DNA of 64,000 nucleotides from Salvelinus alpinus (Eukaryota > Chordata > Actinopteri > Salmoniformes > Salmonidae). A model generated the notes under the pieces. It worked only from the letters and a program-made list of their open reading frames with translations. It did not search any database and had not been told where the DNA came from. Of this stretch, positions 1 to 9,758 are shown one piece after another. Position 1 is the stretch's first letter, and each line of letters starts with the position of its first letter. Both the position numbers and the translations under genes were made by a program. The stretch is from contig NC_092115.1 in assembly GCF_045679555.1 (NCBI RefSeq), positions 37,425,728 to 37,489,727 of the forward strand. Reading direction: 5' to 3'.

Positions 1-1854
1 CCATTGAAGGTGTGAGCTCAGAGATCATAGAGGAAAAACACAATGATACGAGTGTGTGCCGTCGGTGATGATTTGAGTGTACCAGAGTAATAGCTATTAA
101 TTTCTCTCATCCTGGATGCTGTAGGTACATCAACAAAACAAATGAGAAGTGTTATTTGGCTGAGGTAATGTTTCTGGGCGCACTGTCTCGTGTCCACCCC
201 GAAGGCCCTTGGGGTGTCGTGTAATCAGCGTGCTCGAGTCCTTAAACGCGTGCCAGTTTCGAGGGATAATTGTGTTCGTGCTTTTTGCGCATCCCTATCA
301 TCGGTCGCGCAAGAGGCTGCTGCTCTCGCCTCATTTGAGAGGTGCCGTTTTTCATCCCTCTGGGCTCGGCAGTGGCGGCTGCTGCTGCGCGGTGTCCTCG
401 AGCCTGTTTTCCCCTTTCCTGGTTTTGGCAATGGCTTTCCCATCAATTAATTTGGCTGCACGAAGGAATAAAGCCTCACTGAGAAAACATTGGCGGTCTC
501 TATGTGTAGTCTGACAGGTCTGGTCCATTCTCGAGTCAGTCCTTGTCCTTTCTAGGCACTTATAGTGTGTTGCTGCCACAGTTGCTGCTGCATGTTGTTC
601 TTGATGATGGTGATGGTGATAATGATAGCTCCACTATTAGCACAGCGTGTCCCAGAGGAGCCCCGGGGCTCAGGGCTGTTTGGCCCTTGTCATGACACCT
701 GACTGTATAAATGTGGCATGTCTGTTTGTTTTATCGTCAGCAGCATAAGGGCCTCCCAGGCAAACAGACACGGGGTCAAAAGAAGCCGCTAAAGACATGG
801 CAGTAAGAGCGATGGTCTCTGCCATGGCCAGTCCACTTACTCCTATGTGGCACTTGTTTTTATTGCTGTTGTCCTTTAATATGTGGTGACCATCATGCCC
901 TGTAGGACTGGAGCGTGGATTGCATCTCGATTCTGGTTGTTTCTGGTTGTTTTTTCAGGGTATCAAGAGAATTTTGAGAGCCTGCTGGTTTTAGTGCTTG
1001 GTATTGTTTGTATGTACTAACATTTGTCAGGATGACACATCATTTAAGTTGTTGTGTGTCTGACCTTGTATGTGGGGGGTGTGCACCAAATTCAAATCTC
1101 TTTTTAGAATTCTGTATATGCTACATGGCAGTGTGGTGTACGGAGCACCATGTTCATGTATCCAACATCAAATGACTAGTTTATGACATACACGATTAAA
1201 TGATTTCAGTTTAGATTCATCACATCATCGGCTGTACTAGTTATGGAAATAGGCTAGCTCTCTGCCTGCCTGCATGTATCTGGGGGAAGTAAAGTACAGT
1301 GTTTTTGGAGGTTTGAAATTTCTCGAAGGACTGCAGGGTTTTTGACATTCATTGCCAGGCTTCTGCAGACCCATCTCAGCCAGAGCCAGACTCTGCAGCG
1401 AGGCGTGAAGTCCTCTCCTCTCTTCTCCTAGATTTCCACTTAATCTCCCCCAGGGCGACCTCGGCCCATCGCCCACCTCCCCCTCCACCAACCCCGCAGG
1501 TCCATTCAGGCCCAGCCCGATCAATGCCATCTCCCTCTGGCCTGAACGCCCGCCCAGTACACCAGTGGAAGGGGAGGCATTAATTAAACACCTCAGAGCT
1601 CATTACTCAGGCCCAGCCCCTCGGCTTCCTGCCTGTTTACTGACTCTGCAATTGTAATTCAGGCTGGAAGTGGATGTGAGGGTAATGAGAGAGGAGGAGA
1701 GGACGCCATTGACAGATGATCCGGAGGGATGGACGTGGCAATGACACTGCCGACTAACACAGACTCTAGTGGCTCGGACGGCGTGATGGACAGATGTTCT
1801 AGGGTTCTGTGTAAGTACCCACTCACTCACACAGAAAGTAATATATGATAATGT
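1..1854. other. single-copy non-coding sequence
   Basis: No recognisable gene or repeat. The short open frames have no protein-like composition. Around 1560-1680 an AT-rich patch with TTAATTAA and CAATTGTAATT cores sits in otherwise GC-rich sequence; it could be regulatory, but nothing proves it. Confidence 0.5.
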
Positions 1855-1946
1855 ATGGCACCCTACTCCCTATATAGCGCACTACTTCTGGTCAAAAGTA
1901 GTGCACTATACAGTTTAGGTTATAGGGTGCCGTTTGAGACGCAGCC
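1855..1946. repeat. short palindromic MITE-like repeat
   Basis: The two ends are near reverse complements: GGCACCCTACTCCCTATATAG at the left and a TATAGGGTGCC arm at the right, with AGTAGTGCACTATA inside. This matches a dispersed foldback repeat familiar from salmonid genomes. A damaged second copy lies at 40971-41682. Confidence 0.7.
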
Positions 1947-3126
1947 TATGACTGTTCTACGAAGCGGACATCAGGTAACTTATAGAAGGACCAAGTTAGC
2001 AGATCTGGAGAGCTTAAATTGCAGTCTGTGTCTGACACTCTAATGATACTAAACAGTAATGAAGGAATAATGACTCCATGGCTGTTCTAAATAACACAAA
2101 GTTCCGATAGAGGAGTTGAGTAATGGAACACCCAACACTATCCATGGTAGGGATTGTTAAAAAGAAAAGGAAAAAAGAAAAAGGAAAACAATCAAATACA
2201 ATTGATAAAGAAATTAACTACAAATACACTACCATTCAAGATAGGGAATGTTGTAAAATAATTTGTATTCGACTTTCTATTAATAGTACTTATAAATAGA
2301 TAAAACAGCATTAGAAGAAAGGATAATTATTGAAATAATACATCTTCAAATATATGGAACTGGAACAGGAAAGTACTCAAAAGCCTAAAATAAGGTAGGA
2401 ATCAACATGGTACGGATAAAAAGACAGCAAACAGAGGACATAGAAGCCACAGTATGTGTGTATGTGCATGTGTATTGTGATGGAAGGTGGGGTGTGTGTT
2501 TTTGTGTTTGGAAAAGTGAGTGCAAAAGGAAAATGGTTGCAAATGCCAGAGCCCATGTGTGTTTGCGATTGGGAGTTGTGACAGAGAGAGCTTTCAATTT
2601 TCTGCGGATATGGGATATACTGTACATTTTAACATAAATGATAACAATAGGTTATTTATTGTCCTATCATGATGGAACGGTCCCCAACCCTATACGCTAG
2701 ACACCCAACTGAGCGACCCATACACTAAGGAGAAGTCCTTTACTGTTTTATAGGCCTACTGCAAGTAGCCTATACGCAGCCAAGATAGAATGATACATGC
2801 AGTCAGAGACCCACTAAAGCAGCACTGCCCCTTCAAGAGTTTGTGCCTGCCTGGCAAAGTTGGTCCTACAAAGCCAATGCCCCCGGATGGGTGAGCATAA
2901 TATACTGTACAAGGAAGTTCTCAAAACTGCTAATGAGAACCTTGATTACCTTGTATCTACACAGTGGGAATTCCAGTGGGGTGCCCCCACCCAGGTAGTG
3001 GCAGTGAGGCCAACACTAGCTGCAGTAACCCATGGGGAGGGTGTCACACTCAGACAATCAGAGAGGGGGCAAATTATTGTGGCCCCGGTGGCACAAAATA
3101 ATCAAATGTCTGACTGCACAGAGATC
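1947..3126. other. single-copy AT-rich non-coding sequence
   Basis: AT-rich from 2150 to 2400, then TG-biased from 2450 to 2560. Open frames at 2385-2637 are read from this simple sequence and are not credible genes. No mobile element recognised. Confidence 0.5.
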
Positions 3127-3332
3127 TTTTTATTTAACTAGGCAAGTCAGTTTAAGAACAAATTCTTATTTACAATGACAAAACCCAGACAGTGTTGGGC
3201 CAATTGTGCACCGCCCCTATGGGACTCCCAGTCACGGCCGGATGTGATACAGCCTGGATTCGAACTATGGATTGTAATGACGTCTCTTGCACTGAGATGC
3301 GGTGCCTTAGACTGCTGCGCCACTCGGGAGCC
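3127..3332 (-). mobile_element. tRNA-derived SINE with LINE-type tail
   Basis: On the minus strand the 5' head is tRNA-like: a box-A-like GTGGCGCAGCAGTCTAAGG at 3324-3306 and a box B GTTCGAATCC at 3265-3256. These are the internal RNA polymerase III promoter elements of such SINEs. The 3' end is a LINE-like tail (CTGACTTGCCTAGTTAAATA) shared with the SINE at 47201-47411. It depends on a partner LINE for mobility. Salmonid Slm-type SINEs look like this, but the family name is from memory. Confidence 0.85.
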
Positions 3333-3452
3333 CAAGGTGCTTGGGAAATGGTCACAATGGGAGACCAGCGTGTGTGTGTTTGAGGGGAAAGGGATGTATC
3401 TGCGCTCCATCAGCTAGAACTTGACATTGGTTAATCAAATCTCCCCATTCTT

Positions 3453-3737
3453 TGTAACGAGTGCACTCACAATAAGGAAGCAAGTTCAGGGAGTGAGTGT
3501 TTTTAATAAATAAAACAAAACAATTAACACATAACACAAACAACGCACCGGCATGAAAACAGAGTCGATAACACCTGAGAGAACCAAGGGGAGTGACAGA
3601 TATAGGGAAGATAATCAAGGAGGTGATGGAGTCCAGGTGAGTGTCATGAGGCGCTGGTGGGCGAGACGATGGTGACAGGTGTGCAGGATAATCAGCAACC
3701 TGATGACCTAGAGGCCGGAGAGGGAGTATACGTGACA
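3453..3737 (-). mobile_element. solo LTR, Ty3/gypsy-type
   Basis: On the minus strand it begins TGTCACG and ends CGTTACA, with TATTTATTAAA near its 3' part. The flanks TTCTT (3448-3452) and TTCGT (3738-3742) are a 5-bp target duplication with one mismatch. No internal coding region remains, so this is the product of LTR-LTR recombination. The termini resemble those of the complete element at 4259-9202 and the solo LTR at 25346-25830, but the internal sequence differs. Confidence 0.75.
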
Positions 3738-4103
3738 TTCGTTCTCAAATTTGCATGCCTTCTCAAACAGCTACAACTATATGCATTCTCACATCAAGTC
3801 TTTTCTTGAGTTGGGCTTGGAACAACTGTTGAACATCTGAGCTTGTGGTTGTGTGTGTGTGTGTGTGTGTGTATCCCACATCTTGCTATGGGGTAATGAT
3901 GTTAGGGACAATATAGGATGAATCAAAATAATTGTTTGCTAAAATAATAATTGCCAAAATGATATTTTTGTAATTGCAATCCTGGTTATAGGTAACAATA
4001 CTTTGCATTAACTGCCTACATTATTACGCATATTATTAGTGAGTTGTGGAAATAAATGAAGATATAACCCCCCCCCCTCAAAAAATATAAATATAAATAT
4101 ATA
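3738..4103. other. non-coding, with a TG microsatellite
   Basis: Contains (TG)n at about 3848-3872 and AT-rich sequence up to the TA target of the next element. No gene seen. Confidence 0.5.
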
Positions 4104-4258
4104 CACTACCGTTCAAAAGTATGGGGTCTCTTAGAAATCTCCTTGTTTTTGAAAGAACATTTTAAAAATTGTCCATTAAAAGAACATCAAATTGATCAGA
4201 AATACAGTGTAGACAGTTGTTGATGTTGTAAATTACTATTGTAGCTGGAAACAGATTG

Positions 4259-4655
4259 TGTCACGACTTCGACCGAGGCAGGCTCTCCTTCCCGTTCGGG
4301 TGGCGTTCGGCGGTCGTCGTCACCGGCCTATTAGCTGCCACTGATCCTTTTCTCCCCCTCCCTATGTGTTTATTGGGCGCACCTGTTTTGTATGAGGGTT
4401 AATTAGTTGGGCTTATTTAATCAGCCGGCATACACGTTTCTTTGTGCGGGATTGTTTGTTTGTAAGTGGTGGTGTTTGTTTCGTGCATCGTGTTTGATGT
4501 ACTGTTTTCGTATTCCCCGTGTCTGGGGTTGTTGAAGTGGTCACCCAGTGTGTTAGTTGGGTGGCCTAGTTTTCTTCATGTTCATTAAAGAACATTTGGT
4601 TATTGCACCTGCTGTTGCCTGCGCTTGACTTCCACTCCGACACCCAGGCCTTACA
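4259..4655 (+). repeat. 5' LTR of the gypsy element
   Basis: Starts TGTCACG and ends CCTTACA. It holds a TATA-like box at 4413-4420, a predicted RNA start at 4444 and a poly(A) signal ATTAAA at 4584-4589, giving U3 of about 4259-4443 and R from 4444. By eye it is identical to the 3' LTR. Confidence 0.95.
4413..4420 (+). promoter_or_regulatory. TATA-like box of the gypsy LTR
   Basis: TTATTTAA lies 31 bp upstream of 4444, where the sequence GTGCGGGATT is exactly complementary to the primer-binding site. That spacing fits an RNA polymerase II start at or near 4444. The start is inferred, not measured. Confidence 0.6.
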
Positions 4656-4656
4656 G

Positions 4657-4666
4657 AATCCCGCAC
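4657..4666 (+). other. primer-binding site, probably self-priming
   Basis: AATCCCGCAC, one base after the 5' LTR, is the exact reverse complement of GTGCGGGATT at 4444-4453 in the LTR. There is no TGG at the LTR edge, as would be expected for a tRNA CCA-end primer. Tf1 of fission yeast primes reverse transcription with the 5' end of its own mRNA, and related vertebrate elements have been inferred to do the same. Confidence 0.7.
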
Positions 4667-4693
4667 CTACTGATATGGAGTCAGCAGGAACGT

Positions 4694-5551
4694 ATGGATC
4701 GATGGGAGAGGAGTGGTTTCCTCTCTCCACCTTCGGCTCCTCCAGCCCAGGACTCTCCATCCCTCGGCTCCAGCGCTCTCCATCTGACACTCCCGAGGGA
4801 TTATGATGGATCGGCGGCGGGGTGCCAGGGGTTCCTACTCCAACTGGATCTGTACCTTGCCACCGTAAGACCCACTCCCTCGGGAGCGGAGAGGGTGAGT
4901 GTCCTCGTCTCCTGCCTCACGGGTCGTGCTCTGGAGTGGGCAAACGCAGTCTGGAATGGCCCAGACTCAGCGAAGGAGCACTACCCAGAGTTCACCCGCC
5001 GTTTTCGGGCCGTATTTGACCATCCTCCAGAGGGCCGAGCGGCGGGAGAACGACTGTTCCACCTTAGGCAGGAGAAGAGGAGCGCCCAGGATTACGCGCT
5101 GGAGTTCCGGACCCTGGCTGCAGGATCTGGGTGGAACGACAGGGCCCTTATTGATCACTACCGGTGTAGTCTCCGGGAGGACGTCCGCAGGGAGCTAGCA
5201 TGTCGGGACACCGCTCTTTCCCTGGATGAGCTGATTGACATGTCTATCCGTCTGGACAATCTGCTGGCTGCCCGCGGGCGTTCTGAGAGGGTCCTGTACG
5301 TTCCACCACCCAGCCCCTCCGCTCCTATTCCGATGGAGGTGGGAGGGGCTGGGCAGAGGGGTACCGGAGGAGGAGGCTCTCCCTGCACCAGCTGTGGTCG
5401 GAGAGGACACACGGCCGATCGGTGCTGGGGGGGTCCGTCTGGGAGTCGAGATGGCAGGCGGAACACTTCTCGATCACCCCAGGTGAGTCAGCACCAAACT
5501 CACCCAGAACCCCCTGTTAGTCACATGTTTGTCTTGATTTTTTTTCCTTAA
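4694..5551 (+). CDS. gag: Gag polyprotein of the gypsy element
   Basis: Gag packages the element RNA in the virus-like particle. From the ATG at 4694 the frame runs 285 codons to TAA at 5549-5551. The region of residues 40-200 resembles the retrotransposon Gag capsid domain (FTRRFRAVFDHPP, HYRCSLREDVRREL), and a single zinc knuckle CTSCGRRGHTADRC follows near residue 240. The frame stays open upstream of 4694 into the LTR but has no earlier ATG. An out-of-frame ATG at 4675 opens a 43-codon frame overlapping the start. The last 23 codons lie inside the putative intron (5483-5570) and have no conserved look. If that segment is spliced, Gag runs directly into Pol in phase. Confidence 0.88.
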   Translation: MDRWERSGFLSPPSAPPAQDSPSLGSSALHLTLPRDYDGSAAGCQGFLLQLDLYLATVRPTPSGAERVSVLVSCLTGRALEWANAVWNGPDSAKEHYPEFTRRFRAVFDHPPEGRAAGERLFHLRQEKRSAQDYALEFRTLAAGSGWNDRALIDHYRCSLREDVRRELACRDTALSLDELIDMSIRLDNLLAARGRSERVLYVPPPSPSAPIPMEVGGAGQRGTGGGGSPCTSCGRRGHTADRCWGGPSGSRDGRRNTSRSPQVSQHQTHPEPPVSHMFVLIFFP

Positions 5552-5570
5552 ATTTTTCCCCTCTTCCCAG
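5483..5570 (+). other. candidate spliceosomal intron at the gag-pol junction
   Basis: The left edge reads CAG|GTGAGT, a full match to the 5' splice-site consensus. The right edge is a long pyrimidine tract (5538-5568) ending CCCAG|CAT. A branch-like TTGAT puts its A at 5537, 33 nt before the AG. Length is 88 nt, normal for a short teleost intron. Codon phase is 0 on both sides (CAG at 5480-5482, CAT at 5571-5573), so removal fuses gag to protease in frame. Unspliced RNA ends Gag at 5551. The alternative is a +1 ribosomal frameshift in 5538-5548. Confidence 0.6.
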
Positions 5571-8500
5571 CATAGGGCGCTAGTCGATTCAGGCGCAGTT
5601 GGGAATTTTATGGATCGCGGACTCGCTCTTAGGTTAAGGGTTCCGCTTGTGCCGATAGATTCTCCCTTTCCCGTGCACTCCCTAGATAGCCGGCCATTAG
5701 GGTCAGGGGTGGTCAGGGAGACCACGGTTCCCCTGGACATGGTGACGCAGGGGAATCATAAGGAGCGTATTAGCTTTTATATTATTGATTCGCCTGCGTT
5801 TCCGGTGGTACTAGGGATTCCCTGGCTGGCCCGGCACAATCCTAAAATTTCGTGGAAACAGGGGGTTCTCCAGGGGTGGTCAAAGGAGTGTTCTGGAAGG
5901 TGTTTGGGAGTTTCCATCGGTGCCACGTCGGTGGAGAGTCCAGACCAGGGTTCCACGGTGTGCATTCCCTCCGAGTATGCCGATTTGGCAATCGCTTTCA
6001 GTAAAAAGAAAGCGACTAAATTACCACCTTATCGACCGGGAAGGGATTGTGCGATAGATCTCCAGGTAGACGCTGCGCTTCCCAAGAGTCACGTGTACCC
6101 ATTGTCCCAAGAGGAGACGGTGGCTATGGAGACATATGTCACTGAGTCTCTGGGACAGGGGTACATTCGGTCCTCCATCTCACCCGCCTCCTCGAGTTTC
6201 TTTTTTGTGAAGAAAAAGGAGGGAGGTTTGCGTCCGTGTATTGATTATAGAGGTCTAAATGCCATCACAGTGGGGTTTAGTTACCCACTACCTCTCATTG
6301 CTACGGCAATGGAATCATTTCACGGAGCGCAGTTCTTCACAAAATTGGATCTCAGGAGCGCGTATAATCTGGTGCGTATTCGGAAGGGAGACGAGTGGAA
6401 AACCGCATTTAGTACCACATCTGGCCATTATGAGTACTGCGTCATGCCGTATGGGTTAAAGAATGCTCCAGCCGTTTTCCAATCCTTTGTAGACGATATT
6501 CTCAGGGACCTGCACGGGCAGGGAGTGGTTGTTTATATCGATGACATTCTGATCTACTCAGCCACTTACGCCGCGCATGTGTCTCTGGTACGCAAGGTGC
6601 TTGGTAGACTGCTGGAGCATGACCTATATGTCAAGGCTGAGAAGTGTGAGTTCTCCAAACGAGCCGTCTCTTTTCTGGGTTATCGCATTTCCACCTCGGG
6701 CGTGGTGGTAGGGAGTGACCGCATTAAGGCCGTGCGTAATTGGCCGACTCCGACCACGGTAAAAGAAGTGCAGCGGTTTTTGGGTTTTGCCAACTACTAC
6801 CGGAGGTTTATCCGGGGTTTTGGCCAGGTGGCAGCTCCTATTACCTCACTGCTGAAGGGGGGTCCGGTGCGTTTGCAGTGGTCAGCAAAAGCGGACGGAG
6901 CTTTCAACAGGTTGAAGGCGCTGTTCACGGATGCGCCCGTGTTGGCACATCCGGATCCCTCTCTAGCATTCATAGTGGAGGTGGACGCGTCCGAGGCTGG
7001 GGTAGGTGCCGTGCTATCACAGCGCTCTGGTACGCCACCAAAACTCCACCCCTGTGCTTTCTTCTCGAAGAAGCTCAGCCCAGCGGAGCGTAACTATGAT
7101 GTGGGGGACCGGGAGTTGTTAGCAGTGGTCAGTGCCCTGAAGGTGTGGAGACACTGGCTTGAGGGGGCTAAGCACCCTTTTCTCATCTGGACCGACCACC
7201 AGAATCTGGAGTATATTCGGGCAGCCAGGAGACTGAATCCACGTCAAGCAAGGTGGGCCATGTTCTTTACCCGATTCCAGTTTACCTTAACGTATAGACC
7301 GGGCTCCCAGAACGTAAAGGCGGATGCACTGTCCCGTTTTTACGACTCGGACGATCGGCCCACTGAACCCACTCCCATCCTTCCCGCCTCTAGGCTGATA
7401 GCACCAGTGGTGTGGGAAGTGGACTCGGACATCGAGCGGGCGTTACGGGCGGAACCCGCTCCTCCTCAGTGTCCGGTGGGGCGGAAGTACGTGCCGCTTG
7501 GTGTCCGGGACAAATTGATTCGGTGGGCTCATGTTCTACCCTCCTCGGGTCACCCTGGGGTGAAGAGGACAGTGGGGAGCCTTCGGGGAAGGTATTGGTG
7601 GCCTACCTTGGCAAGAGACGTTAGGGTTTATGTTTCCTCCTGTTCGGTATGCGCCCAGAGTAAGGCTCCTAGGCACCTTCCTAGAGGGAAGTTACAACCC
7701 CTCCCCGTTCCACAACGGCCTTGGTCGCACCTGTCCGTAGATTTTCTGACCGATCTTCCCCCGTCTCAGGGGAACACTACGGTACTGGTGATTGTGGATC
7801 GGTTCTCGAAGTCCTGTCGTCTCCTCCCCACGTCTTCCGGCACTACGGGGTGCCGGAGGACATTGTTTCTGATCGGGGTCCCCAATTCACGTCCCGAGTA
7901 TGGAGGGCGTTTATGGAGCGGTTGGGGGTCTCGGTCAGCCTTACCTCCGGTTATCACCCTGAGAGTAATGGGCAGGTGGAGAGAGTGAACCAGGAGGTGG
8001 GTAGGTTTCTGCGGTCGTATTGTCAGGACCGGCCAGGGGAGTGGGCGAGATACATTCCCTGGGCCGAAATGGCCCAGAACTCACTACGCCACTCCTCTAC
8101 TAACGTGTCCCCCTTTCAGTGTGTATTGGGGTACCAGCCGGTCCTGGCACCATGGCATCCGAGCCAGACCGAGGCTCCTGCGGTGGAGGAATGGGTGCAG
8201 CGCTCCAAGGAGACATGGAGAGCCGTCCAGGAATCACTTCAAGAAGCTAGTGGACGGCAGAAGAGGAGTGCTGACCGCCACCGCAGTGAGGCCCCCGTGT
8301 TTGTACCGGGGGACAGGGTCTGGCTCTCGACCCGAAACCTGCCCCTCCGCTTGCCCTGCCGGAAGCTGGGTCCGCAGTGTGTAGGGCCCTTCAAAGTCCT
8401 GAGGAGAATAAACGAGGTGTGTTATCGATTACAACTCCCTTCCTATTATCGTATTAACCCCTCGTTTCATGTGTCTCTCCTCAGGCCGGTGGTAGCTGGT

Positions 8501-8881
8501 CCCCTGCAGGACGGTGAGGTACCGGAGGTCCCTCCTCCCCCTCTGGACATCGAGGGGTCCCCGGCGTACACGATACGGGCCATTCTGGACTCGAGACGCC
8601 GGGTGAGGGGCCTGCAGTACCTCGTGGACTGGGAGGGGTACGGTCCGGAGGAGAGGTGCTGGGTACCGGTGGGGGACATTTTGGATCCGTCTATGCTGAG
8701 GGATTTCCATCGCCTCCATCCGGATCGCCCTGCACCTCGTCCTCCGGGTCGACCTCGAGGCCGGTGTCGGCGCGCTGCGGGAGCCGCGCGTCAGAGGGGG
8801 GGTACTGTCACGACTTCGACCGAGGCAGGCTCTCCTTCCCGTTCGGGTGGCGTTCGGCGGTCGTCGTCACCGGCCTATTAG
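5571..8881 (+). pseudogene. pol: Pol polyprotein of the gypsy element, broken in integrase
   Basis: Domains in order: aspartic protease with LVDSGA (D at 5586); reverse transcriptase with YIDD at 6534-6545; RNase H (VEVDAS, RELLAV, WTDHQNL; about 6960-7340); integrase zinc finger (H 7530, H 7551, C 7641, C 7650); integrase core D at 7740, D at 7871 and E at 7979, the last two 36 codons apart (DD35E); and a chromodomain at 8567-8720. The frame changes near 7829-7831: the first core D is read in the upstream frame, the second D and E in another. The first two D codons lie closer than usual, so the lesion looks like an internal deletion of 3n+1 bases. The downstream frame ends at TAG 8879-8881, 76 bp into the 3' LTR. 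The pol frame is open only from 5538, so it needs splicing or frameshifting from gag. Confidence 0.93.
8793..8802 (+). other. polypurine tract
   Basis: AGAGGGGGGG, three bases (TAC) before the 3' LTR. It is the expected primer for plus-strand DNA synthesis. It lies within the 3' end of the pol frame. Confidence 0.8.
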
Positions 8882-9202
8882 CTGCCACTGATCCTTTTCT
8901 CCCCCTCCCTATGTGTTTATTGGGCGCACCTGTTTTGTATGAGGGTTAATTAGTTGGGCTTATTTAATCAGCCGGCATACACGTTTCTTTGTGCGGGATT
9001 GTTTGTTTGTAAGTGGTGGTGTTTGTTTCGTGCATCGTGTTTGATGTACTGTTTTCGTATTCCCCGTGTCTGGGGTTGTTGAAGTGGTCACCCAGTGTGT
9101 TAGTTGGGTGGCCTAGTTTTCTTCATGTTCATTAAAGAACATTTGGTTATTGCACCTGCTGTTGCCTGCGCTTGACTTCCACTCCGACACCCAGGCCTTA
9201 CA
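8806..9202 (+). repeat. 3' LTR of the gypsy element
   Basis: 397 bp, TGTCACG to CCTTACA, with no difference from the 5' LTR seen by eye. Followed by the GATTG duplication at 9203-9207. Confidence 0.95.
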
Positions 9203-9359
9203 GATTGATAGCCTTTTAGGGAGAGTTCTCTGTCCAGAGTCTCTGTTCTTTAGCCCATCTTAATCTTTTCTTTTTATTGGCCAGTCTGAGATATGGCTTT
9301 TTCTTTGCAACTTTCTTTGAGACTGGTGTTTTGCGGGTACTATTTAATGAAGCTGCCAG

Positions 9360-9590
9360 TTAAGGCCTTGTGAGGCATCTGTTTCTCAAACTAGACACTC
9401 TAATGTACTTGTCCTCTTGCTCAGTTGTGCACTGGGGCTTCCCACTCCTCTTTCTATGCTGGTTAGAGCCAGTTTGAACTGTTCTGTGAAGGGAGTAGCA
9501 CACAGCGTTGTACGGGATCTTCAGTTTCTTGGCAATTTCTCGCATGGAATAGCCTTGCCTTTCAGAAGAAAGTCCTTTGTTTCTCGCCAT
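9360..9590 (-). pseudogene. Tc1-A transposase fragment
   Basis: From an ATG at 9590 (minus strand) 76 codons encode the N-terminal DNA-binding half of a Tc1 transposase (MARNKGLSSERQGYSMREI, then a helix-turn-helix region). The frame then stops. The DDE catalytic domain is absent. The sequence lies between the gypsy element and the solo LTR, both of which are insertions into Tc1-A. Confidence 0.8.
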
Positions 9591-9758
9591 TTTGAGCCTG
9601 TAATCGAACCGACAAATGCTGGTTATTATTGGTTCTTTAATTAGCACAACAGTTTTCAGCTGTGCAAACATAACTGCAAAAGGGTTACTTAATGATCAAT
9701 TAGCCTTTTAAAAATATAAACTTGCATTAGCTAACACAACGTACCATTGGAACATAGG

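Larger units (their letters stand above)
4259..9202 (+). mobile_element. complete Ty3/gypsy LTR retrotransposon, Tf1/sushi chromodomain type
   Basis: A 4944-bp element with two 397-bp LTRs, flanked by a perfect 5-bp duplication GATTG (4254-4258 and 9203-9207). The order is LTR, primer site, gag with a CCHC knuckle, protease, reverse transcriptase, RNase H, integrase, chromodomain, polypurine tract, LTR. The chromodomain after integrase and the apparent self-priming site place it with Tf1/sushi chromoviruses. I see no difference between the LTRs, so insertion is recent, but an out-of-frame deletion in integrase means this copy cannot supply its own integrase. It lies inside Tc1-A. Confidence 0.96.

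Noticed and set aside
3127..3332. tRNA gene on the minus strand
   Set aside because: Box A and B are present, but the sequence after box B is a SINE body, not an acceptor stem. The same holds for 61601-61750.
5158..5466. Antisense open frames over gag and pol
   Set aside because: Shadows of the real frames in GC-rich coding sequence.
5538..5548. -1 ribosomal frameshift at the T8 run joining gag to pol
   Set aside because: Pol is in the +1 frame relative to gag, so a -1 slip enters the wrong frame. A +1 shift is possible but explains fewer features than an intron.
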